Source of the DNA: Paludibacter sp.
GTDB lineage: Bacteria; Bacteroidota; Bacteroidia; Bacteroidales; Paludibacteraceae
Length of the DNA: 64,000 nucleotides
Assembly (NCBI GenBank): GCA_019163375.1
Contig: JAFLKK010000014.1
Location: 29,035-93,034 of the forward strand
Direction of reading: 5' to 3'
Of the stretch, positions 53,525 through 62,770 are shown piece after piece. The position numbers were made by a program, and so were the translations under genes. The notes under the pieces are model-generated. The model worked only from the letters and a program-made list of their open reading frames with translations. It was not told the DNA's origin and ran no database searches. Numbering within the stretch: the stretch's first letter is position 1; each line of letters starts with the position of its first letter.

Positions 53525-53778
53525 GAAACATACCATTGGAAATGCGCTGGAAAAGGGCTTGGGCAGTGACTGACTGCATAAATGGAGCGTGCGGAATGGA
53601 AAGGAAGGAAACTATCGAAGCTGTGTACTGCTGAGGTGTGTGCATAAAATGAAAGCAGAATGAAATGTAAGGGTTCGAAGTGAGGTACGAACGTAGTTCC
53701 TGAAATGTAATGGGCTTGAATGAATGTATATATCGCAAGCACAGGCAAATCAACTAGAATGTTTTTATTTTCTGCCAC
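53525..53778. repeat. Direct repeat copy B (about 255 bp)
   Basis: Second copy of the 53017-53273 unit, starting GAAACATACCATTGGAAATG and ending TTTTATTTTCTGCCAC. Small indels separate it from copy A. It ends 38 bases before the stop of the minus-strand nuclease gene. Confidence 0.75.
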
Positions 53779-53815
53779 TACTAATTATTAATTCCATTAT
53801 GTTTGAATTGACAAT

Positions 53816-54544
53816 CTATTTGTATGCTAATTCTAAATAATTTGCTTTCGAGAAAACACTAATCCCTGAATAAAATAACTCATAAATTATATTCAAATTA
53901 TATCTTTTTTCGAGTTCTTCTTTGATTTTATTTGTTTGCTTATTTCCTTTTCCAGAAACCATTAGACTGGGGGCTATATGTTTAGTCTCAAACACAATTC
54001 CATCTTTATTAATTATCTCTTTACGTAATTCATTTACAATACCTGTAAAATTAAGTATCAATTCAGGAAAAGGATTGAAATTCTTAACCTCGCAAAATGA
54101 AATCATAACGGCATTTTCTACGTATGTAAATCTCTTCTTTGAAGTATAATATTCTGTTGATTCTTTGATAGAATTTGCTTTTACAATACTAATATCTGGT
54201 GTCGTAAAAATTTCATTGCTATGTGAGGATTCCACATTCAGATTATGATGTATTTCAAATTCATGCAACACTTCATCGACTAACTTCGTAACTTTAAAAT
54301 ATGAAAAATTAGACTGTATGCCAGAAGGAGAACATTTATATCGGTAATGCACACCATTAAGATTTTCAACAGTAACGGTATATCCTTCGTTTTCGTAAAA
54401 CCGAACAATCAAATTAAAACAGCTCATTTCAAAATAATCACTTATTCTATCTGATTGATTGATAACAATAGCTTTATATTTGTTTATGAATGTTCTAATT
54501 TCACTCTCTAACAGAACCTTGTCTCTAAAAGGGGAGGTCGCCAT
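53816..54544 (-). CDS. Predicted PD-(D/E)XK-family nuclease, last gene of cargo operon
   Basis: The 242-residue protein has no signal or helix for the membrane. The stretch TTPDISIVKA (Asp117) followed at residues 152-154 by CEVKNF gives the PD...ExK pattern of restriction-endonuclease-like enzymes, supported by a preceding Glu-rich helix (VRFYENEGY). The target DNA or RNA is unknown. It overlaps the 183-residue gene by 20 bases, and both lie downstream of the helicase in the cargo operon. Name by motif only. Confidence 0.68.
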   Translation of the reverse strand: MATSPFRDKVLLESEIRTFINKYKAIVINQSDRISDYFEMSCFNLIVRFYENEGYTVTVENLNGVHYRYKCSPSGIQSNFSYFKVTKLVDEVLHEFEIHHNLNVESSHSNEIFTTPDISIVKANSIKESTEYYTSKKRFTYVENAVMISFCEVKNFNPFPELILNFTGIVNELRKEIINKDGIVFETKHIAPSLMVSGKGNKQTNKIKEELEKRYNLNIIYELFYSGISVFSKANYLELAYK

Positions 54545-55076
54545 CTTCTGATTGATTTGATTTGTGTTTACGATTCTTTTTATTTATTTCCTCACCATTT
54601 TCATTGAAATCAGGATAATCCAAATAATCATCATCAAATGACTTTTTAAATCGTAACATATTTTCAAGAAACTCATAAGTTTCATAATAAGCAAAATACT
54701 CATCAACTATTCCAAATTTTTGTGCAAGTCGATTATAGTCAATTATCACTGCTTTAATTCTATTTTGCTCTTTTGTAGTTAATTTATAGCTCCCGATATC
54801 AATCGTTATGTCATCTTCTTTCTTACGACTTATTGTGCCAGCAAATTTATCAACACCTTCAAGATTACAGATCACCCGTTTATGAAATACAGAAAGTGCT
54901 AAAAGTATTTCAAGAGTTTCGATAAAATTACTTAAGGAATTAAATCTTTCCGAATGTTCCAAAATATTGACAAGTTCTTTATAACGAGTTTGATACTCAT
55001 TATAAATTTTCATTGCAAGCTCTCTTGGAAGTTTAGCTGCAATTATATTTATGATTGGCGTGTTCGATGATTCCAT
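54525..55076 (-). CDS. Unknown helical protein in the cargo operon
   Basis: The 183-residue protein is largely alpha-helical with coiled-coil-like stretches (LAMKIYNEYQTRYKELVNILEHSE) and a low-complexity Asn/Lys/Asp end (KKNRKHKSNQSEDGDLPF). I do not recognise a family. The gene starts 20 bases after the helicase stop and overlaps the nuclease gene by 20 bases, so all are translated together. A scaffolding or sensing role is possible but unproven. Confidence 0.65.
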   Translation of the reverse strand: MESSNTPIINIIAAKLPRELAMKIYNEYQTRYKELVNILEHSERFNSLSNFIETLEILLALSVFHKRVICNLEGVDKFAGTISRKKEDDITIDIGSYKLTTKEQNRIKAVIIDYNRLAQKFGIVDEYFAYYETYEFLENMLRFKKSFDDDYLDYPDFNENGEEINKKNRKHKSNQSEDGDLPF

Positions 55077-55096
55077 TTTATTTCGAGAATTGCATT

Positions 55097-56515
55097 CTAA
55101 CTAGGTAAAATCGGATTATTTGTAAATACAATCAAACGCCTGGAAGCTCTTGTTAATGCAACATATAAATGTCTCATATTTTCAAATCTGTGAGCGTTTA
55201 AGACAACCACAGTCTCGAATTCTAACCCCTTTGTTAGCAGTGTTGTGCCAATACAAACACCATCTACTTTACGCCCGAGCCTGCGTATATTATTTCTATT
55301 GTGAATCATTGATTCATAAACTGTTGTATTATTCTCCATTGATAATAAGATTGCCTTCTTTAACGACCACAAGATCTCTTTTCTGTAACATTTTACATCG
55401 GGAAGTAAAAAAAAACTTTCAATTGCATTATAAATATCTTCCTTTGAAATAGCGCCCACAAGATTTGTAATATGCTTTGAAAGTGGTGTTACTGCGCTTT
55501 TATCTATAGTTTCTCTTTTGTTTTTAACTCCAGTCAGAGTGAGCCAATTATTTACCGCAGTTGTAGTTGAGAGTATAATCAATATTCGCCTTAAATGTAA
55601 AATAAGATTACTACTGTTAATTTCATCTATTAATTTAGCGGACAAATAAAAATCTTCAGAGTCAATTGCCTCAATTAAGTTGACTCTATTCAGAAACCGT
55701 TGAGTAAATGCTATTCGTGAAGCCACGTTTGTTGTAATTGGATCAAGAAATAATAAACTTCGCTCAGTATTGATTAGATTCATAATCGTGTTATAATCTT
55801 GCCTCGAAAAAACATCGTCAGAAATATTAACTTCGACCGCATTAAATCCACGAATATCTAAACGATCTCCATTTAAAAATCTTTGTCTCATTGAATGAAC
55901 TTGCCAGCCTAATTCTGCTCTTCCGGCATTAATCCATCTCCATGGGGTGTCAAGTACCTGCGAATTATCAAGAAAATTCCCCATATCCTCCCTGCTTTCC
56001 AAGTCAACAAGTCTATCACCGCCAAAATTAAATATCCCTTGTAAGGGATCACCTAATATATGGGTGGGTATGATTTGAGCAAGTGATAGTATAATATTAT
56101 GTTGTTTAATAGTACAATCTTGATATTCATCGACAAATAACCCAGAGTATGTACTGGAAACTATCTTTGATATCGTCTGAATTTTGAATAACTCATTAGC
56201 TTTATCTAAAATGAATGGGTAGTATACTCGACTATTCTCTTGTAAAGGAATTTCACCTTTATAGAATGACAATACATATTTCTGTGCAAAACTTGTAATT
56301 GTTTCTACATTAAAACTTTTTGAAGAAACATCGAGTCTTTTTAATTTCTCCTTTATTGATATTATTCCTGCATGTGTATGAGTAAGAATTAGCTGTTTAC
56401 CCATGTTGTTATTCTGAGCAAATAGCACACAATCTGCAATAGTATATGTTTTGCCGTATCCTGCAGGTGCAATAATCATTGATTTTGGGCTATTTACAAA
56501 TGTTTCAATATTCAT
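55097..56515 (-). CDS. UvrD/REP-like SF1 helicase, GajB-like
   Basis: The 472-residue protein has helicase motif I APAGYGKT at residues 16-23, motif II DEYQD at 129-133, motif III-like HILGDPLQGIF near 152, and the C-terminal motif VI VALTRASRRLIVF. Its length and its overlap of four bases with the OLD-type nuclease gene match the GajB partner of the Gabija anti-phage pair (GajA about 580 and GajB about 490 residues). In Gabija the helicase partner senses nucleotide pools or DNA ends and works with the nuclease. Classification is by motif and neighbourhood. Confidence 0.82.
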   Translation of the reverse strand: MNIETFVNSPKSMIIAPAGYGKTYTIADCVLFAQNNNMGKQLILTHTHAGIISIKEKLKRLDVSSKSFNVETITSFAQKYVLSFYKGEIPLQENSRVYYPFILDKANELFKIQTISKIVSSTYSGLFVDEYQDCTIKQHNIILSLAQIIPTHILGDPLQGIFNFGGDRLVDLESREDMGNFLDNSQVLDTPWRWINAGRAELGWQVHSMRQRFLNGDRLDIRGFNAVEVNISDDVFSRQDYNTIMNLINTERSLLFLDPITTNVASRIAFTQRFLNRVNLIEAIDSEDFYLSAKLIDEINSSNLILHLRRILIILSTTTAVNNWLTLTGVKNKRETIDKSAVTPLSKHITNLVGAISKEDIYNAIESFFLLPDVKCYRKEILWSLKKAILLSMENNTTVYESMIHNRNNIRRLGRKVDGVCIGTTLLTKGLEFETVVVLNAHRFENMRHLYVALTRASRRLIVFTNNPILPS

Positions 56516-58206
56516 TGTGCATCTATCCAGTTTGACAAACTATTTAATGTAGAAAACAAATATCTTTGGGAATTTTCAGCAATGTATTTAAAAATTATAT
56601 TGCCTAATTCTTCTCCATGGTCTATACGTTTAAACCACGAACCAGAAATACATGCAAGAGACATAGCATTTCTAATTTTAGCTGAATCAATCTCATTCCA
56701 GTTTATGGGTAATTCATTACCATTTTTCTCTCTAATTGAATTGATGACATTTCTTGCATCTTTTATTTCCTTAACTCTATAATCAAATATTTCTAAAATA
56801 CCATTCCAAGTTAAATCATCAAAACATTGTTTCTCTAGGGATTTTCCTGCCTCCCAACAAAATATAGCTATTCCTTTTGCTGCAAGAGTTGATTTAGCTG
56901 GACTTAAAGTCTCATCTCTATCTGAATCGCACAAAACACTAACATCAAGACCTAGTTCTTTTAGTCTGACTGCCCTATCTGTAAATGATGCTCCTGCACC
57001 ATCTACAAAGACGACATCATTTGAAGAAAAACTATTCAATCCATTTTGAATACGATAATTATCAAAGGCTCTACAAAGACCAATTTCTGTTTTTCCTTCA
57101 CAAACTATTACCTTTCGAGCATATATAGCTGACTGACATGTTCTTATCAAGCCTTGATATTTATCTCCAACTGGTACAAAACTTCCCTGAACATCACCAT
57201 TCATATTTTTCAAAAGGAGCAAATTATCACAATCTAACTCTTCTATCACATTCTGAGAATGGCTGGTAATAAAAACTTGACCATTATTTCGTTTGTTTTC
57301 ACAATACAATGTTCTGACAAGATGTTTTACTCTGTCAGGCTCTAATCCCTGTTCAATTTCATCAATTAATGTAATTCCACCTGACTTTGCTAATGCCATT
57401 TGAATAGCAATTGACAATAAACGTTTAGAACCTTTCCCTTTTAACCTAAATGGCACTTTGTTTTCATGAAGACAAACCCTGCCATCTCTAATTGTTATAT
57501 CTTTTAGATCAATACTTGTTGCAATGTCAGTAAGATTTATCCCGAAAACATTTGAGATATCTTTAATTATTGTTTCAGTTGGAGAAAGATGATTAAACCC
57601 AGTCTCATCTATCTTCTCTTTTGCATCTCTTAAAGCATCAATGATTAAAGAATTATTCTCATTTTCCCCGTTTTCTTGTTTCAGCAAAGAGTACAATGGT
57701 GTTCCTTTATTCCATGAAAAATGTTGGTTGACAAAATCTGCAATTAGAAAAGTATTTAGTTTGGCTCTGTCTGTTGCTCGAATTTCCTTTTCTTCATCTT
57801 TGCAATTGACAACAAACCAACAAGGTTCCAAATCTCTTTCTACTTTCAATCTAATTGTAAGTATTGCAACTGAGTTATCAATATATTCATCTTGGATTTG
57901 ACCGGTTTGGTTATTTAAGAATTTTACATGAAGACCATATTTATCTTCTCTTATTAATTCTGAGGGAAGATCATACAATGAAACTTCAATGACTATTGGT
58001 TCTTCAATATTGCAATTGTAAAAGTCAGTATCATAAAAAGTTACATTCCAGTTTGGGGATAGAGCATATGAAATAGAGTCAAGTAATGTCGTCTTTCCTG
58101 AATCACCACGTCCAACAATGCAGATAAAATCTTGTCCATAATAATTTTGAATATAACTTTTGATTCCTCTAAAGTTGGATACTTTTATTGAATGTATTTT
58201 TGCCAT
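56512..58206 (-). CDS. OLD-family ATPase/TOPRIM nuclease, GajA-like
   Basis: The 564-residue protein (ATG 58206, MAKIHSIKVSNFRG; ATG 58218 is four residues earlier) has an SMC-like ATPase with Walker A GRGDSGKTT at 32-40, the ABC signature LKGKGSKRL near 256, and Walker B ITLIDEIEQGLEPDR near 277. The C-terminal TOPRIM domain shows VCEGKTEIGL near 372 and CDSDRDETL near 436, which hold the metal-binding Glu and Asp residues. Such class 2 OLD nucleases beside a UvrD helicase are the core of Gabija. It cuts DNA in known systems; here it is 35 bases behind the nucleoid-associated gene. Confidence 0.85.
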   Translation of the reverse strand: MAKIHSIKVSNFRGIKSYIQNYYGQDFICIVGRGDSGKTTLLDSISYALSPNWNVTFYDTDFYNCNIEEPIVIEVSLYDLPSELIREDKYGLHVKFLNNQTGQIQDEYIDNSVAILTIRLKVERDLEPCWFVVNCKDEEKEIRATDRAKLNTFLIADFVNQHFSWNKGTPLYSLLKQENGENENNSLIIDALRDAKEKIDETGFNHLSPTETIIKDISNVFGINLTDIATSIDLKDITIRDGRVCLHENKVPFRLKGKGSKRLLSIAIQMALAKSGGITLIDEIEQGLEPDRVKHLVRTLYCENKRNNGQVFITSHSQNVIEELDCDNLLLLKNMNGDVQGSFVPVGDKYQGLIRTCQSAIYARKVIVCEGKTEIGLCRAFDNYRIQNGLNSFSSNDVVFVDGAGASFTDRAVRLKELGLDVSVLCDSDRDETLSPAKSTLAAKGIAIFCWEAGKSLEKQCFDDLTWNGILEIFDYRVKEIKDARNVINSIREKNGNELPINWNEIDSAKIRNAMSLACISGSWFKRIDHGEELGNIIFKYIAENSQRYLFSTLNSLSNWIDAQ

Positions 58207-58241
58207 CTTACAAAACATTTAAACTTTTAGCAAAAGAAAAA

Positions 58242-59282
58242 CTAGCTCTCCTTATTATAGTAAATCTTATAAAACTTCCTTCCTTCTTCATCCTCACCTT
58301 GTTCTATTAAATCTCTGTCGCCATGCACGTAAATGTGGAAGTTTTTATCAAGTTTAATGACGCTTTTCAATGACTTGGCTTGTTTCTTGACAGCTGCTTC
58401 TGAAATAGCAAATCTATCCAAAACAGCCAGTTCACAAGCAAACTCATATTCTGATTTATAGGTATTGAAAGATTCAATTATCTTTTTTTGCCCCATTACT
58501 TCCTGAGCAAAAGTGCCCATATCAAAGTTCTCGTTTTTCTTGAAATACTCAACTGATTTGTTCAATAAATCAACCTGGTCGGCTTTTGAAACTTCAAAAT
58601 GCTGAGGCAATTCATTCAACACAAAATTCTTGGCCATTGAGAGCACATTCTTCGTATTAGAATACTCATCGTTGCGTGGTTTTACATGCAAAAAATCATC
58701 CGTCCAATATTTGGCCTCTGCTCCTTTGTTCGTATTGTCAATAACTGATACTACATAACCGTTTTCCTTTTCTCTGTTGAAGATTAAGCAACCCTTATCC
58801 AGTTTATTGATATTAATCCCTTTTTGGCTTTCAATTTCATAACCATCTCCTTTAAGATACACTTTCAGAAACGTATCTTTATTCTCTGATTTAAATAACC
58901 CCACTGCATCTACTGTATCACCATCTACAATACAGTCTTTGAAATAAACGACATAAAATTCGCCCCCTTTAATCTTGGGATGGGTACTTTGTTCGTAAAG
59001 GTGTTTGGTTATATTCTGGGATTCTAATAAAAATGAGTCTGGATTCTGGAAAATATTACCAACACACACATAAACTTCATTCATACTCAAATCTATTTCA
59101 TGACTCAGTATATAGTATTCATCTGATTTAAATGCTGAAATAAAGAATATCGTTAAAAGTTGATTTAAATCACTATCTAATTCAACATTCTTTTTTGAAA
59201 GACTAAAATTATCTTGGTTTAATTTATTCCCAACTTGATGTATTATCAAACTTGAAAGCTTAATATATTCTTTATATAGCAT
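58242..59282 (-). CDS. NA37-type nucleoid-associated protein
   Basis: The 346-residue protein matches the Bacteroidota form of the 37-kDa nucleoid-associated family (NdpA/YejK-like), with the conserved blocks KHLYEQSTHPKIKGGEFYVV near residue 92, DAVGLFKSENKDTFLKV near 122, ININKLDKGCLIFN near 156 and SVIDNTNKGAEAKYW near 178. These proteins bind DNA in the nucleoid. As a stand-alone gene it would be ordinary, but here it overlaps the upstream membrane-protein gene by 11 bases and precedes the OLD nuclease by 35, so it is built into the cargo operon. Confidence 0.86.
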   Translation of the reverse strand: MLYKEYIKLSSLIIHQVGNKLNQDNFSLSKKNVELDSDLNQLLTIFFISAFKSDEYYILSHEIDLSMNEVYVCVGNIFQNPDSFLLESQNITKHLYEQSTHPKIKGGEFYVVYFKDCIVDGDTVDAVGLFKSENKDTFLKVYLKGDGYEIESQKGININKLDKGCLIFNREKENGYVVSVIDNTNKGAEAKYWTDDFLHVKPRNDEYSNTKNVLSMAKNFVLNELPQHFEVSKADQVDLLNKSVEYFKKNENFDMGTFAQEVMGQKKIIESFNTYKSEYEFACELAVLDRFAISEAAVKKQAKSLKSVIKLDKNFHIYVHGDRDLIEQGEDEEGRKFYKIYYNKES

Positions 59283-60804
59283 TTAGTATAGTTTTTATTG
59301 AAATAATTAGTTTTATTGTGATATTATTTATTGGCTGTAAAACAGACTGTGTACTGTTACATATGAATAGTGTAATTGTTACAATGAAAAGAACAAACAA
59401 TGAAAGAATCCAAAGTTGAGTATATTTTTTCTTATTATTATTGATATGCTCTAAATTTAAAATATGATCGCTATCATTATTCAAAATTCGCTTTATATCA
59501 CTAGATTCCAACAAATCAGAATATCTAGTTTTCAGATTCTGATATACCTTTTCATATCTCTCTATTTGCTTGTCAATTTCCCACCGCGAATAAAACATTA
59601 CCAGCAGGAATATCAACAAAAAACCTATTGATAAAAGTGTTACCTCAAACGTGAAACCTCCAATAAAATCTCCTTTTGATACAACTCGAATTGCAATAAC
59701 TGAGATGTAAAATGATACTACTGTAAGGAAACTTTTTTTGTAATCTGACACGTAATTATCTACAATTTTCTCGGCTTTCTCTTGCAGACTTAACAATTGT
59801 TCGGAAATTTTATTTCGTATATCAATATATTGTTTGATATTTTCTTTTTGATACAACTTAAAACTTGATTTTATTGCATCAAATGTAGTTTCTGACAAAT
59901 GAAGATTGCTTGGAGTAAAGTTTAATGATAATAAGTTCCTAGTTAATCCAATTTTATCAACAATATTTCCACCTTCATATACCCATTTATATATTTCAAA
60001 GTAATCGTTCCACGAAGAAGCGTCTATCTCATTGATGTCAACTTTCTGATTTACTGTTCTATATCCATTTAACTTATAATTAATCACACTACTATTGATA
60101 TCAACAATATCAAATATATATATCATTGAATATATTAAAACCAATCTATTGAAAATAGTAGTTAGTTTTGCATTCTCTGTTTGTAATGAATAAAAGTCGT
60201 TTGGTACAAAATCATATTTTGTCAATAAAGAACAATGACAAAGGTTTTTTACTTTAACAAAACTACTGTTATTCCTTTCCTCATATAATATTGGTGTATA
60301 ATTGCGAGCTACAAATTTTACAAGTGGTGTGCTAAATATAGGAAACGCATCATCTTGAACTTCAAATATAAATTTCTGTTTGTTGTTATGTAATTCATTT
60401 ATTTTTAATAACTGACCTAAAGCTGGCAGAGAGTTAAAATAATCGACAAAATTATCTATATCATATATTGAGCAACAATTATTCAATCGTTTTTTTTCAA
60501 TCGTAATTATTATTTTAAAGTCATCTTGACTCTCCAAAAAAGTTTTGCAGTCCTCCACATATTGATCAAAATTGTTATTTGATTTATCTGCAAAATTTTG
60601 TGTGTCACCGTCAGCTACAATTGAAATATGGATGTTATCTCTTATATTTATTAAAGATACTAGATTCTCAAAATCTGATTTAATTGGATAAAGAATACTG
60701 CTACAAGTTGCTTCGCACTTAACTTGTATAATATCTTCAATAATCACTAGATCGCAATTCGCAGGAATAAATAAATTACAAATATTTTGAATGACATTAT
60801 TCAT
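59272..60804 (-). CDS. Unknown membrane protein in the cargo operon
   Basis: The 510-residue protein has a soluble N-terminal part of about 350 residues, two hydrophobic helices near 358-400 (FLTVVSFYISVIAIRVVSKG and LLSIGFLLIFLLVMFYSRW), a charged coiled-coil (EIDKQIERYEKVYQNLKTRY) and a last pair of helices near 460-500 (LWILSLFVLFIVTITLFIC). This resembles sensor or effector membrane proteins but no family is recognised. It overlaps genes on both sides (8 and 11 bases), so it is a fixed part of the operon. Confidence 0.72.
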   Translation of the reverse strand: MNNVIQNICNLFIPANCDLVIIEDIIQVKCEATCSSILYPIKSDFENLVSLINIRDNIHISIVADGDTQNFADKSNNNFDQYVEDCKTFLESQDDFKIIITIEKKRLNNCCSIYDIDNFVDYFNSLPALGQLLKINELHNNKQKFIFEVQDDAFPIFSTPLVKFVARNYTPILYEERNNSSFVKVKNLCHCSLLTKYDFVPNDFYSLQTENAKLTTIFNRLVLIYSMIYIFDIVDINSSVINYKLNGYRTVNQKVDINEIDASSWNDYFEIYKWVYEGGNIVDKIGLTRNLLSLNFTPSNLHLSETTFDAIKSSFKLYQKENIKQYIDIRNKISEQLLSLQEKAEKIVDNYVSDYKKSFLTVVSFYISVIAIRVVSKGDFIGGFTFEVTLLSIGFLLIFLLVMFYSRWEIDKQIERYEKVYQNLKTRYSDLLESSDIKRILNNDSDHILNLEHINNNKKKYTQLWILSLFVLFIVTITLFICNSTQSVLQPINNITIKLIISIKTILNAI

Positions 60805-61858
60805 CGATATCCTTCTTTAAACTCTTGGCATACTCATAACCTAAGTCACTTCTTAATATTAGAAACTTTTCATTTGTTTCCGGGTCATATTTTGCAGTAA
60901 TAATATCAGCAAGATTTGCAACATGATCATTTAAAACCAAATCTATTTCATTAGATATTTTTATTGTCTCATGATAGTTTTTTCCTTTAAGAGTTGCTTT
61001 ATCTTTCGTGAATCTTCTGTCAAATTTATTTTTCTCAGCAAGTTTTTCTGGAAGTTTCGCACATTTAGTCATTAATTCACCCATACTTACTTTATTGTTA
61101 TATGGCTTATAATTACCTAAAATGTCATTGACATAAAAATCAAGATTAAATTCTCCTCCTAATTTAAAATATCCAAGAGTGATATTCCATAAATGCAAAT
61201 AATCTTGTTTGTAATTTGTTTTTAATGGCTTTAATATTTCCCCATGTATAGCATCAAAAGCATTTTTAGTATTGATATTATTCTGTCGTATTACATCTAG
61301 CTCTAAAAACTTATCCCACCAATATGAGCTACTCGAAGTATTTGTATCATATATTGCAGTACTTAGAATATTATTCTCATTATCAAGTTCGCAAATTAAA
61401 GCCTTATATACTTTTCTTCTGATTGATAAACCTGTTGCAATTTCACCTGTCAAATCCGATATAAACTCATCATAATCTACTTTTAGTATGACAAGCTTTG
61501 ACGCTTCGCTCGTCATTCGTATTAAAGAAACAATGAGCATACCCTTTGTTATTCTTTGCGTTAGTTTCTTTTTCTCTAAATCCTCTTGAGCAAATTTTTC
61601 CTTTATCAGCAATCTATTTGCTATAGCTAAGCTACTATCATCATATTCATTGTTGAGTAATATTTTGCTAATTAAACTTCTGACTTCTGTATGCTCGCTA
61701 CGAAATTGATAATATCTATCAGGGCTTTTTTCACTAATTTGTTCAAGCATATTTTGGATATATATCTTGAAGTTCGCAATCTTGTGTAAATCTGGTCTTT
61801 CTTCAGCTATTTTAGCTGTAATGTCAATCTTAAATAACTTGCTAAAAATGATTTCCAT
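60797..61858 (-). CDS. Distant NA37-like protein, first gene of cargo operon
   Basis: The 353-residue protein has a stretch that follows the NA37 order: a hydrophobic core GMLIVSLIRM, KLVILKVDYDEFISDLTGEI near 133, IRRKVYKALICEL near 155 and IYDTNTSSSSYWWDKFLEL near 177, similar in pattern to the VSVIDNTNKGAEAKYW-type region of the 58242 protein. It is probably a second nucleoid-associated-like protein, but the match is weak. It starts the seven-gene cargo operon, with the promoter expected within 61860-62000, and overlaps the next gene by eight bases. Confidence 0.65.
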   Translation of the reverse strand: MEIIFSKLFKIDITAKIAEERPDLHKIANFKIYIQNMLEQISEKSPDRYYQFRSEHTEVRSLISKILLNNEYDDSSLAIANRLLIKEKFAQEDLEKKKLTQRITKGMLIVSLIRMTSEASKLVILKVDYDEFISDLTGEIATGLSIRRKVYKALICELDNENNILSTAIYDTNTSSSSYWWDKFLELDVIRQNNINTKNAFDAIHGEILKPLKTNYKQDYLHLWNITLGYFKLGGEFNLDFYVNDILGNYKPYNNKVSMGELMTKCAKLPEKLAEKNKFDRRFTKDKATLKGKNYHETIKISNEIDLVLNDHVANLADIITAKYDPETNEKFLILRSDLGYEYAKSLKKDIDE

Positions 61859-62193
61859 ATATTGTATATTTAATGATTATTAATTTTACTATTAAAACAC
61901 ATTCTCGCTCACCCTCCACAATTTTAACTCCCTCTCCTGTCAATTCATATAGAGCATACAGCATTCTATCTATTTGGTTGTCGGTATCGTCATTTTTTTT
62001 GATTTCGTTGGCTTTAACTTGTTCTGCATGGATGTATTCTTCCAATTCAGCTTCTTGAGCGAGGGTGAATTTCACATTTTTCTTGCCAAGTTCAACAATA
62101 AACTCTAATAGGTGATCATGTGCCAGTTTTGAGGTTTCCCCAGTAGCTTTTCCAATGGATTTATAGTCAAGCCATTCGAATTCACAAAGCTAC
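61842..62193 (-). pseudogene. C-terminal remnant of a type IIG restriction-modification enzyme
   Basis: On the minus strand the frame from about 62193 reads CEFEWLDYKSIGKATGE, continues through KKNVKFTLAQEAELEEYIHAEQVK, and reaches IDRMLYALYELTGEGVKIVEG, the characteristic ending of Eco57I-like methylase-nucleases. A stop codon precedes it and no start or catalytic domain is present, so it is a fragment. Its end overlaps the start of the cargo operon by 17 bases, marking the point where the operon was inserted beside or into a former restriction-modification gene. Confidence 0.68.
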
Positions 62194-62727
62194 AAAATCA
62201 TTTTCACATTTTGATTATTTTAGATTGTATTTTTAATAGCACATGCAATACCCCCCTTTTATCAGGGTCTATTGGAAACAAAAACGCAATACAATTCAAT
62301 ATGGATTTAAGAAGACGGTTTATCCTAATAATTATTCTTGAGCATGCTCCCTCTAAAATATGTGAATGAATTCCCAACATCAATCTTGTTCAAGAATGGC
62401 GTGGAGAAGAAAATACTAAAGGATATAATGCATTATTACCTAGAGAATGATTAAATGTAGATTGATAGACGATTACATATAAATTTTATGCAGGGTTTAA
62501 TGGGTAAATCTAAACCTATGAATGGAAAATATCATCAAAAAAGAATTGTGGTCACTAAAAAATATCTATCTTTGTATCTATAATTTGAGCAGGCATGTAA
62601 TAGCCACCAAAGGACTATAATAGACAAAACGTCGTTACTAAAGCGTTACTAAGGCAAATAATTACAACGCTAAACGCTTGATATTTACTGGATAAATAGG
62701 GAGAGATTCATTTCCCGTCCGTACCGC
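62194..62727. other. Intergenic region with mobile-element debris
   Basis: No gene that I can support. Short frames such as one at 62344-62451 (EFPTSILFKNGVEKKIL) look like coding fragments but lack a start and a family. The region has no promoter that I can defend. Confidence 0.3.
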
Positions 62728-62770
62728 AAAGCACCCTATTAATCTATTGATTAATAGGGTGCTTTCGTTT
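62728..62770 (+). terminator. Strong rho-independent terminator
   Basis: Arms AAAGCACCCTATTAA (62728-62742) and TTAATAGGGTGCTTT (62751-62765) form a perfect 15-bp hairpin with an eight-base loop, followed by CGTTTTTT. It would end transcription in the plus direction. Confidence 0.75.

Noticed and set aside
52958..53753. Minus-strand frames of 88-130 codons over the direct repeats
   Set aside because: The two copies keep similar frames, but two frames are open at once in each copy and neither shows a family; I treat the block as repeat DNA. A search for homologues could reverse this.
62344..62451. Short frame with EFPTSILFKNG residues
   Set aside because: No start codon or conserved family; too short to support as a gene.
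62560..62700. Possible tRNA or attachment site near the terminator
   Set aside because: No cloverleaf or CCA end could be drawn; only short direct repeats are visible.
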